NCBI RefSeq assembly: GCF_032118995.1
Contig: NC_092649.1
Span: 28,331,927 to 28,395,926 of the forward strand
Reading direction: 5' to 3'
DNA length: 64,000 nucleotides
DNA from: Asterias amurensis
Taxonomy: Eukaryota > Echinodermata > Asteroidea > Forcipulatida > Asteriidae
A model generated the notes under the pieces. The model did not search any database. It was not told the origin of the DNA and saw only the letters and a list, made by a program, of their open reading frames with translations. Within the stretch, counting starts at the first letter, position 1. Every line of letters begins with the position of its first letter. Below are positions 22,901 through 31,139 of this stretch, piece by piece. The position numbers were made by a program, and so were the translations under genes.

Positions 22901-24517
22901 AAATATAAGATTTTATGTTTCCTTCTGTTTGATATGTTTAGATTTTGTACCCGTGGCTCTTTTGTAATCATGAATGCGATGGCATGAGTCAAACATTGTT
23001 TGATGACTGTATTGCTAATTTTGTTATGAACAACATTACCATTTTCAATTAGAAAAACGTTCATTTAAAGCCATTGGACCCTTCCGGTACAGAAAAACCA
23101 AAAAGTTCACAGATTTACAAATAACTTACAGGGTTTACAGAAGGTAGTGGTGAAATACTTCTCTTGAAATATTATTTCATGAAATGCTTTACTTTTTGAG
23201 AAAACAGTAAAACAATATCAATTCTCGTTAACGAGAATTACGGATTTAGTTTAAACACATGTCATGACACGGCGAAACGCGCGGATACAAGGGTGGTTTT
23301 CCCGTTATTTTCTCCCGACTCCGATGACCGATTAAGCCCAAATTTTCACAGGTTTGTTATTTGATATAGAAGTTTTGATACACGAAGTGTGGGCCTTGGA
23401 CAATACTGTTTACCGAAAGGGTCCAATGGCTTTAACCCTGCCCACAATGTATATTCGTTAACATATTCCACTAAAACCATTCAACTGTAGGGTTGTGTAT
23501 GGTGGAACAGCTGTGCACATAATTATATTGCAGACTCATTGTTTGTCATTTTAAACCATTTTTGATATGATATTGAATGGTCAGACCGTAGGCTCGGTTG
23601 ACTGTGTACTATCTAGATTCATTCACCATGTGATGTCTTGTTGCAGACTTACATTGTTGTCTATCATTTACAACCATTTTTTGTTGTCGATAAAATTGAA
23701 TAGTCAGATACATCCTACATCTAGTAGGAGAGTTGACCGTGTATTATGTATTATTCATATTATGTTTCATATTGCAGGCTGGCATTGTTTATCCATCATT
23801 CACAACCGTTTTGTGGATGTTATTGAATGGACAGAGACTAGGAATGTTTACTTCTTACATTATTGATATGTTTACAATATATTATATTGGAGGTAGGCAT
23901 AGTGTATCTTTCAATTAAAACCACACTTAAAAACTATATTTAACGGTAAGACAGTAGGAGGGTTGAATTGTGCATTTAATGTCATTTAAGTGTTTTTTTT
24001 TAGACCAACAACCTGGAGGGTTGGAAACATTTTTACTGTAAAACTCTTGAGTTTACTGAAATAGGTAGTCAAAGTGTGAAATCCAAAGCTAATCAAAAAG
24101 AAATACATGTAGGCCTAATTATTTAATAGATGTTAAAATAAATTGGATTTGAATTGTCTCTAGCTACCGGGCAAATCTTGGTGGTCTAGTGGTAAGACAT
24201 CTGCTCTGGAATGGCAAAGGTTGTGGATCCAAATCCCACCCGAGTAATATGCCTGTGGATAAAATACAGAGTAAACAGTGCTTTACACTGTGTATGGGTA
24301 AAACCAAATAATATTTGCCTAATTATGTTGTTGTTTATTTGTGTCGATAGGTGGGCTTCTGATAGCATTCCCCAGAGAGCAGGCAGCGAGTTACTGTCGT
24401 GAGATGGAGAAACAAGGCAACACGGCATGGATCATAGGCATCGTGGAGAATGGTAACCGTACGGCACGCGTCATCGAGAAGCCACGCGTCATTGAGGTGA
24501 CTACTCATATACCATAG
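16676..24517 (+). CDS. SEPHS2: Selenophosphate synthetase 2 with in-frame UGA (Sec)
   Basis: Seven coding exons: 16676-16952, 18402-18505, 19048-19197, 19809-19921, 20867-21057, 21890-22102 and 24351-24517. Phases are identical to the upstream paralogue. With UGA read through, the product has 404 residues. Exon 1 starts [20 protein letters not shown] and reaches KG-UGA-GCKVPQ, with the UGA (16766-16768) as codon 31, exactly the catalytic Sec/Cys position of SelD/SPS2. The following Cys33 and Lys34 are kept. Later motifs include [74 protein letters not shown] and [13 protein letters not shown]. The enzyme uses ATP and selenide to make the selenium donor for Sec-tRNA. An unusual insert with 12 Gln follows the N-terminal loop. 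Conventional gene callers would stop at the UGA or start downstream. I could not find a clear SECIS by eye, so an SPS1-UGA type read-through gene remains possible. Confidence 0.93.
16766..16768 (+). other. In-frame UGA, probable selenocysteine codon
   Basis: The codons run AAA GGG TGA GGT TGT AAA GTT, giving K-G-U-G-C-K-V. This is the conserved G-(U/C)-G-C-K catalytic loop of selenophosphate synthetases. The frame stays open and homologous on both sides, so this is recoding rather than a stop. The upstream paralogue has GTT at the aligned codon (6123-6125). Confidence 0.9.
16777..16815 (+). promoter_or_regulatory. Stem-loop 8 nt after UGA (candidate Sec redefinition element)
   Basis: AGTTCCTC pairs with GAGGAACT and the adjoining AGAAG pairs with CTTCT, with one bulged G. 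This gives a 13-bp stem and a 12-nt loop inside the coding sequence. Spacing after the UGA is 8 nt, close to that of known Sec redefinition elements. In the paralogue the corresponding bases no longer pair well. Confidence 0.7.
16892..16927 (+). repeat. (CAA)12 tract coding polyglutamine in SPS2
   Basis: Twelve pure CAA codons lie between MQ and SSATQPQF at the end of exon 1, in the linker between the N-terminal loop and the ATP-binding domain. The paralogue has a short acidic linker here instead. The pure repeat suggests length polymorphism. Confidence 0.95.
17068..17965. mobile_element. Foldback DNA element with long inverted arms, 8-bp TSD
   Basis: The inverted arms are about 280 bp: GGTCGCACTAAATA on the left, its complement TATTTAGTGCGACC on the right. 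They include CATTTGAACATAAGTCGACC-type blocks in both. The 8-bp word CAAGTAAG flanks both sides exactly (17060-17067 and 17966-17973), as expected for hAT-like insertion. It lies in intron 1 of SPS2 and is split by a second element at 17407-17585. The small open frames in the arms are mirror copies, not genes. Confidence 0.85.
17407..17585. mobile_element. Nested MITE, PIF/Harbinger-like (TAA target)
   Basis: The inverted repeats are AGGCCCGGTCCCACTGCAGC on the left and, complemented on the right, AGGCCTGGTCCCACTGCAGC, continuing through GATAACGAGAACGATAAC. TAA flanks both ends (17404-17406, 17586-17588), the 3-bp target typical of PIF/Harbinger. It inserted into the larger foldback element after that had landed. 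Confidence 0.8.
18560..18720 (-). mobile_element. tRNA-headed SINE, antisense
   Basis: GTGGGATTCGAACC at 18659-18672 is a complemented tRNA B box, followed by sequence like a complemented anticodon arm. The left part, with TTGGGGTTGAACAAAG, is SINE body. It lies in intron 2 of SPS2. Confidence 0.5.
19300..19560. repeat. GGGCCCAATTTCAT-family repeat
   Basis: The left end is GGCCAAATTTCATAAGC and the right end ATGAAATTGGGCCC, inverted, with GCTTACTGT/AAGCAC motifs inside. It lies in intron 3 of SPS2. Confidence 0.5.
22270..22560 (+). mobile_element. tRNA-headed SINE followed by GGGCCC-family repeat
   Basis: GGTGTAGTGGTATCTTTCCC and the B box GGTTCGAATCC (about 22332) form a tRNA-like head. 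CAGCTGGGAGCACTATGTGG and a TCTCTACCTGGGCCC join follow. From about 22378 the GGGCCCAATTTTGTGGCTCT repeat begins. It lies in intron 6 of SPS2. Confidence 0.6.
23069..23431. mobile_element. TTAA-flanked MITE, copy 1
   Basis: The inverted ends are AGCCATTGGACCCTT and AAGGGTCCAATGGCT, flanked by TTAA on both sides (23065-23068, 23432-23435). A TTAA target is typical of piggyBac-like elements. An inverted second copy of nearly the same length lies at 27994-28357. The interior holds GTTAACGAGAATTACGG and GACACGGCGAAACGCGCG. Confidence 0.75.
23470..23980. repeat. Degenerate tandem repeat of about 120-170 bp units
   Basis: Units contain TTGAATGGTCAGACCGTAGG, a TTGACTGTGTA stretch, CATATTGCAGGCTGGCATTG and ACAACCATTTTTTG in the same order, about four times. 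The same unit appears two or three times at 30795-31045. It lies in intron 6 of SPS2. Each unit holds a TATTGCAG word like a 3' splice site. Confidence 0.6.
24172..24330 (+). mobile_element. tRNA-headed SINE just before SPS2 exon 7
   Basis: The head has TTGGTGGTCTAGTGGTAAGA and a B-box-like GTGGATCCAAATCCCACCC. The body has ACAGTGCTTTACACTGTGTA and the end GGTAAAACCAAATAATAT. It ends about 20 bases before the exon 7 acceptor (exon begins 24351). A related SINE is at 42228-42365. Confidence 0.6.
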
Positions 24518-24617
24518 TCTGCCCTCGCCTCACACTCAATAAGGTCCCACTCTATTTATAAAATCAACCACCGTTATTGGTGTAACTCACAGGATCTGTA
24601 ACTCATCATGTGATTCT

Positions 24618-24623
24618 AATAAA
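24618..24623 (+). terminator. Candidate poly(A) signal of SPS2
   Basis: AATAAA lies about 100 bases after the TAG at 24515-24517. If used, the 3' UTR is too short to hold the SECIS I would expect. A longer alternative 3' UTR is therefore likely if the gene makes a Sec protein. Confidence 0.35.
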
Positions 24624-24867
24624 ACCAAACTGTTCACTGATGTTGTAACGAATGGTATACTTGCTGCTGTTTAAAATTTAATGGAATATAAATGAAAAAG
24701 AGAAGACTCCTAGGGGACTGGAATCCCAAATTTCTTCAGTGCTGAAGTCCTTCAAACTTCAACCGCCTTGGTTGTAAGCTGAATAGCAAGCTTAAAGATG
24801 TACCACGGGAAAATTGCCATAGTCAGTATTTACTGCAGACCTTAAATGTATTCATTGGATAATGTGT

Positions 24868-25000
24868 GTGGACATCGTGATCCAGTCGTTAGACTGCAGG
24901 ACTTGCATTCACAAGGTTGTGGATTTGAATCCTATCAAGCAAATCACTGAGTTCACCGAGACTAGCATGAGTACTGTCGTCTAGTTACTGAATCACAACT
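24868..25000 (+). mobile_element. tRNA-headed SINE fragment
   Basis: ACATCGTGATCCAGTCGTTA and the B-box-like GTGGATTTGAATCCTATC form a tRNA-like head. Body sequence ACTGAGTTCACCGAGACTAG follows. It is degenerate, so not a working tRNA gene. Confidence 0.45.
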
Positions 25001-26234
25001 TCTTAGTTTGGCAACAATTCATATCAAAGACGTTAAACCAATATTTGTATGAGAGAGATTGGCTGTTGCAAGTTGGTGTTTATATCCCTTTGTGGGAATT
25101 TGCCGAGTTCCCTTGACCGGAAGATCATTAAGACACAAGACAGTACGTACAAAATTCATAGTTCTTGTGCTTTGTGAAGGTTTATAACATCGAGTGACTT
25201 CCATCATCGTCATTTAGCGGTCGCAACCGAGATTCCGTTCACAACATCGTGCCAGAGAGGTGTTTATCCCTCATCATGTTTGGAAGCTCCCAAGTTTCAG
25301 ACTCTGTATCTCTACTGATCATGTTGATGTAGTTGAGTGGTCTAGGTCCTCTATTAGGGCACGGAGTGTCCAATATAACACGTCAGGTATGACCTGGTCG
25401 AAGTTCTGTTGTTATCATCAAACATTATTACGATGGAGTATGCATTGTTTAATAAGCAGACGAACAGTTGTTCAAATAAAAAACAATTCTTCACTGTTCC
25501 CTGGAACGCGCAGGTGTTTCGTACACAGTGCTGGAAATTGACCAACAGTGGGGAACAATCAAGGTAATGTACGCCGGTAACAAAACCCATGTTACCCTCC
25601 GCGCTGTGCAGCCATTGAACATGCGTCTTTGTGTTACATCAAGTGATTCGTCCTTGAACAATAAAACTTCACAATTGTTACCGAGCTATAACAATCTTGT
25701 ATGGACAGTTGATGTGGCCATCACAACACCTACATCTACCAAGCCTAATGATCGGAGAGGCAACAAAGCCAATTGCTTCATGCCCCTGGTCATTGCCTCG
25801 CAGCCCTTTGAGTTGTTTTCGTACAAGTTCACAATCCCCTTATTGTGGAGCCCTTTGAGAAAAGCTGTCTTTCTTCTTAACAAAAACAACAAACTATCGG
25901 ACCTGCGCACAAGTATGAAGGAAATTCAACGACACATGCAAATGTATTTTGCAAATGTCCCAGTTAGAACACCCCATTATTCCAATAAGTGAGTTTGAAT
26001 GACAAAGTCACAAGTTAATTATGCTACAGTCAGTTAGGACATTCAATCTTATTCAGTATTTGACCACCTTGTTTTCAGCCGTGCTATGCAATGTTATAAT
26101 GTTGTCATATTGTATGCAAGAGCAAAAATCAGTTTCTTTCTGATTAGACTTAAAGAAAAGACTTTTGAAGAGAAGTCTTGGTTGTGCTATTCTCGGTGTC
26201 AGGTTCCCCATACTGTGCAGTATGCACAATCAAG

Positions 26235-26514
26235 GTAGGGTCATAGGGTGGTTTTTGTCAAATGGTGGTATATGGGCAAATTTATCATGAAAATACAATA
26301 AAAGCCACGTGAACACAGTTTCTGCTTGCTGAGAAAACGGCAAAGAAACTGTCACTGTATTTTCACAAGACCTTCGCATCCATCCACTTAGCAAGGTGAC
26401 AACGGGTACCAACCACATCTCTGGTTGTAGCATTTGTGTATGGGCACCGACCCAAGTAAGTTTTATGTTCATTAGATTTTGCCAATTAGAGTATTTACCA
26501 ATCTATGACCCTAC
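26235..26514. mobile_element. MITE with GTAGGGT ends, short copy
   Basis: The ends GTAGGGTCATAG and CTATGACCCTAC are perfect inverted repeats. The interior shares GGTGACAACGGGTACCAACC and CATCTCTGGTTGTAGC with the long element at 9454-10194. Confidence 0.6.
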
Positions 26515-27574
26515 ACCTTAAAGGTGATTAGCACCCAATTCAGAAAGGTACATGTATAGTATGCTCTTCTTTGCATACTCAACTTTCTCCCAATCACGAC
26601 ATGCAAGCAAATTGTTAAATCATTCTTAGGGTTTAATTTTTATCAAAGCAATGGTTTGTACCATTAATAATTAAAGGAATGACAATGTGTATAAATAAGA
26701 TGTAAACAAATTTAAAGAGTAAAGTAAAAACTATTTTATTGAAACTTTTAAGAAGTAAAAAAAAAAAGGCATCAGATTTGGACACCCCCCTCCCTTCTTT
26801 GCAAAACTGAACCCCTCCTTTAGAAAAAAAAATGAAAACATTTCAGTTCAGAACTGGATCTTGCCTCAAAAACTTTCTGGTGCCTTGCCATCATCAAATG
26901 GTATTCACCAACATTAAAAAAGGTATAATGCTACTTTCAAATTATTTCAAATTCTTTTGCTTTGAACACCAACTTTTTAAGCAAATTATCTCTTTGCCCC
27001 AACCAACCCCACCAATGAACGATGTTCTTCTAATTTTTGTTAAAATTAATCTGCATTTTAAAATCGTCTGCTTGTTCTTTGTAAGTTCTGGTGGACAAAA
27101 CAGCTTTAAAAAAAATTAATACAAATAAATAAATTAAATTGCTGATTTTATGTTTGAGGCAGCCTGGTTATTATTTCTCCCAATCCAACTGATTTCTTAT
27201 GCATTTTTCCCCCAGAAGAATTGAGCAGCTTCTGGGTGAAGTAGCCCTCCAACGAACCCAGTTGGGTGTTGATTGGAACCCAGTGTATCCTTGCTTCTCT
27301 GGGTGTTCTCCATGAAACCTATTCAGGAACCCGGAGCCCATTGCTCCGGTCTGAGTGGGTGGATAGACTTGTACAAGTCGAACACTCTTAGATTAGGATA
27401 CCGAGGTTCCAATTGGGATTAATATAAACAGCATGACTGCCTTAATTTATTGCTAATTTTTGTATTGTATGGCTACAATTAATTATGTCTAAAAAAAAGC
27501 TGCATAATAAATCACAAATAAATACAAATCTGTTTGTAGGTTTTGATTGTCATTTTGTTACTTCAACCCACATA

Positions 27575-27860
27575 ATAATAATTTATTTTTATATAGCACT
27601 TTCTCTACAGGCATTTGAAAGCTGAGAAAGATTAAAGGGATGTTAGTTACCCGATGACCAGGGGCCGATTTCACAAAACTTTACGCAACTGCGTAAGTCC
27701 ACTTGCGCAACGTTTATGGCGTAAGTTGCGCCATAAACATTGCGCAAGTGGACTTACGCAGTTGCGTAAAGTTTTGTGAAATCGGCTGCAGGGCACTAAT
27801 GTAAAGCGCATTGAGACGGTTTTTGTGAATAGCGCTATATATAGATGAGAGTTTACTTTA
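27575..27860 (+). mobile_element. SINE tail pieces around a 123-bp hairpin MITE
   Basis: A left fragment, TTTATTTTTATATAGCACTT, and a right fragment, GTGAATAGCGCTATATATAG, look like SINE tails. Between them, 27664-27721 and 27729-27786 are inverted arms of 58 bp with one mismatch and a 7-base loop. The hairpin ends (GCCGATTTCACAAAACT) match the MITEs at 14-186 and 10852-11030. Confidence 0.65.
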
Positions 27861-27993
27861 CTTTGGTTTACTTTGGTGTTGATGCTTGAAGCTACAGCTT
27901 ATGGGCCCCTCTTTACTGCATTGGGTTCACGTTGATAAGTTGATAATTTGTTTTTTAAATTTACTATTTGATACAATCCTATATAGTAGTTGC

Positions 27994-28357
27994 AGCCATT
28001 GGACCCTTTCGGTAAACAGTGTTGCCCAAGGCCCACACTTTGTGTACCACAACTTCTATATCAAATAACAAACCTGTGAAAATTTAGGCTCAATCGGTCA
28101 TCGGAGTCCGGAGAAAACAAGGGAAAAACCCACCCTTGTTTTCGCGCGTTTCGCCGTGTCATGACATGTGTTTAAAGTAAATCCGTAATTCTCGTTAACG
28201 AGAATTTATATTGTTTTGCTGTTTTCTCAAAAAGTAAAGCATTTCATGGAATAATATTTCAAGAGAAGTTTTTCACCATTGCCTTCTGTAAACCCTGTAA
28301 GATATTTGTAAATCTGTGAATTTTTTTTTTTTTCTGAACCGAAAGGGTCCAATGGCT
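27994..28357. mobile_element. TTAA-type MITE, copy 2 (inverted)
   Basis: The ends AGCCATTGGACCCTTTCGGT and its complement at the right match copy 1 at 23069-23431. The interior is in the opposite orientation. The right flank is TTAA; the left flank is TTGC, so the target duplication has decayed or differs. Confidence 0.7.
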
Positions 28358-29223
28358 TTAACTGGCATGTAACAATTTCATTTCAAAAGTTGGTAGCGTT
28401 TTTGAGACATGTCGAGAATCACGAGCAGTTATTTTCAAAGCTACACACTGTTATAGTCCACTTTCTGAATAACAAAAACACTTTCACATACACTTGACTT
28501 GCTGTTTTTCTCTTTATTTCATTGGTAAACAATGATATTAATTGGGATCGGAAGTAATTAACAACATGGAATTTATAAAACATACACAAAGTAAAACTTT
28601 AAGAGGCTCAACAAAATGGACATTTGAAATTGATTTAAAGAGCTCCTTTGGTTTCGGATAAGTGTTCCATAAAGGTCTATATTTATTATTACTTGTAGGT
28701 TCCAGTATGAACTTCATAATCAGTAAGCTTTTGAACTAAAATTCAACATAAATGTTTTTATAATCCTTACCAATTCTGTTTAATGGCGTCACATGTTTTT
28801 ATCTAAAATAAGGTTTTTATTAATAATACACTAAATGGATGAGATCCTGAATAATTATTTCAAATATTCAACAAAAACACGTAATTAAGCAATTTAATAG
28901 ACTGCAAGTCTCGCTCGTATGTCACCCAAGTCCAAAGTCTTTCTCACTGAGTAAAACAAAAACAAAAGTGAGCCCCAAAACAATTGAAACAAGAGTATCT
29001 GGTCATGTTGGTGACTTTTAATTTAATAATTAACCCTATACACAATAAATGATCCCTGTTGACATAATTTTTACGAAAAACCAAGCTTAAAAACTAGCAA
29101 AAACGCTTTTTCTTTTTCCATTTCTTCACCGACTTTCAGCCAGTGATATATAATTCCTACAGATAATCACTATTACATTGTAGAAGCTCTATAGAAGTGG
29201 CTATTTTGATCTCCCATACTCGG

Positions 29224-29405
29224 GCCTGAAACGTCACGGAGGCAACGATGGCGATTGCCTCCATGCCCCTTAGTCATTGCCTTGGTGCCCTTGAAATGCT
29301 CCAGTAGAAATGTAAACATTCCTTAATAAGGTGCCCTTGACCAAAGGGGAAAATGCCTTGGTGCCCTTGCCCTTTCAAAAACAAAGCATACAGGCCTGCA
29401 TACTC
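29224..29405 (+). repeat. Unnamed dispersed repeat A
   Basis: CCTGAAACGTCACGGAGGCA, then CATGCCCCTTAGTCATTGCC, CTTGAAATGCTCCAGTAGAA and CCTTGGTGCCCTTGCCCTTT, align in order with 51844-52030. A more diverged copy is at 3240-3420. Confidence 0.6.
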
Positions 29406-29756
29406 AACGGGTTAAGAAGCTTGGCTGTTCTGAAGTGATATATACAATTCCTGCATATTCCATCACTCAGAAGTAGCCTTTTTGATCTCCCATACCAAAT
29501 ACTTTGATAAAATGACTACTTACAATGCGTTATTGAGCCAACTACAATCAATCTATAACGATTTGTCTATACACTTTATTTACTTCTTAATTCTTTAGCA
29601 TAAAAATACCTTACACCATAGCTGTACAAAGGCATGCAACTGAAGCTTTGTCAACAGAAAAAAAGAAAGGCTATATTTCCAGGCAAAGGACTTTGTACAA
29701 TGTTTTTTTCAGCATAATTTTTAACAGCATAAAAACCATATAACCAAGAAACTCAG

Positions 29757-29967
29757 CTGGGCTCATTTTCATGGCTCTGCTTACCACTGAAATCATTGCT
29801 TACGGTCACCATTCTTTGCCTAACCTGTGCAAGACCCAAATTGTTTGTGCTAGCTGTGTAAGCGAATAATGCCTAGTAACGAGAAATATGCACTTGCACA
29901 AGCAAAAATTCTCTGCTAACCAGTGAAGTACGCTTACATAAGCAGAGCCATGAAATTGGGTCCCGAT
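29757..29967. repeat. GGGCCCAATTTCAT-family repeat, full copy
   Basis: Left end CATGGCTCTGCTTACCACTG and right end AAGCAGAGCCATGAAATTGG are inverted. The interior has TGCTAGCTGTGTAAGCG. It aligns closely with 55497-55692 and partly with 22376-22560. Confidence 0.65.
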
Positions 29968-30794
29968 CAGATGTAAAGTTGCATGCCTGTTTACAATGTA
30001 CACAATACAAAAATGTCCGAGACAAGAAGTTTAGGTTTAACTATTGGAGGGGGGGGGGGGCTTGTTTCTGACGATATGGAGTATTTTTTTGTGTTACTTA
30101 AATTTGCACAACGCAACAGCAGTACTTTGATCTCGCTTGTGAACCCTTCAAGTGCTTCTGCCATCTTCAAAACTACACTGTATAGACGCCATACTAACTT
30201 TTTTCTTCTTCCAGCCTTACTTTTGTTAAAATAATTTGAATGTGAGAACAGCAGAAAGTCCTCATCATTTTATTCACAACATGAACTGGGAAGTACTGCG
30301 GGTATACTGTTAGTATCCAAAAATAAAACCGTGCAAAATAATGTTCAAAGAGTTTTTATTGTGGGGCCCCCAAAAAAACAACCAAATCATCACCCAAAAC
30401 ACGAGGGGACATAACAACAAACAGTAAAGCCTAAAACTCTACATGTGTTTCTCATAACCCTCTGTAACTGGAATAGAAATTTACAGCACACCGAACATTT
30501 CGCTTCAACTTAACGTTGGGTGTTTTTTTAAACCGAGTTTGGAAATCTACTCTTAACCCTCCTAGTCTTGGCACAGGTTTGGCAAGCTTTACATACCAAG
30601 TGTGGACCCGCAACCAAAGACGTCCACACCATGTAGAGACTTGAAACACTATATGGACTTACATACGTCCACACAGTGTTTTCACCAATGTTTAAGAATC
30701 TTATTATTTACACAAGAACAAATGAATGTCCACAGAGCGTTTGTAATACAGAGCTGTATGTGTTTGGTGGCACAAGTGTGCACACAACTACCTA

Positions 30795-31045
30795 TGTAAA
30801 TAATGTGTACAGTGGAGATGCATCTTACCACATGGTACCATACTGCAAGCCTGTACAGCTTATATATCCCTCAAAACCACAGTGAATGTTATAGAATGGT
30901 CAGACAGTAGCAGGGTTGACTGTGTATTACACAGATGCGAATACCACATGATACCATATTGCAGACTCGCTTAGTTTATCTATCCCTCAAAACCTGAGTG
31001 AATTTTTTTTTAAAGTTCAGACAGTAGGAGGGTTAACAATGCTAA
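30795..31045. repeat. Second locus of the 120-170 bp tandem unit
   Basis: GAATGGTCAGACAGTAGCAG, GGGTTGACTGTGTATTA, ACCATATTGCAGACTCGC and TATCCCTCAAAACC repeat in the same order as the array at 23470-23980. This shows the unit is a dispersed, locally tandem repeat. Confidence 0.55.
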
Positions 31046-31139
31046 CACCAGACGTTTAACACTGAGTATACACCAAGTTTCAACAGCCCTTCTTATTGTG
31101 ATAATGATCTTACTTGAGAATCTGCACACTAATTTGATT

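Larger units (their letters stand above)
24518..31139. other. Intergenic DNA between SPS2 and TMEM115
   Basis: About 6.6 kb separates the convergent genes. It holds a SINE (24868-25000), a 154-codon open frame at 25528-25992 with no recognised family, MITEs (26235-26514, 27994-28357), a near-perfect hairpin (27664-27786), repeat A (29224-29405), a GGGCCC-family repeat (29757-29967), a G run near 30050 and tandem units (30795-31045). The likely poly(A) signal of TMEM115 (TTTATT on the plus strand, near 30354) also lies here. Confidence 0.5.

Noticed and set aside
24606-24646. A SECIS in the short SPS2 3' UTR
   Set aside because: The sequence forms only a plain hairpin (CATCA/TGATG, GTGA/TCAC) around a large loop, without the TGA/GA kink-turn spacing or apical AA placement.
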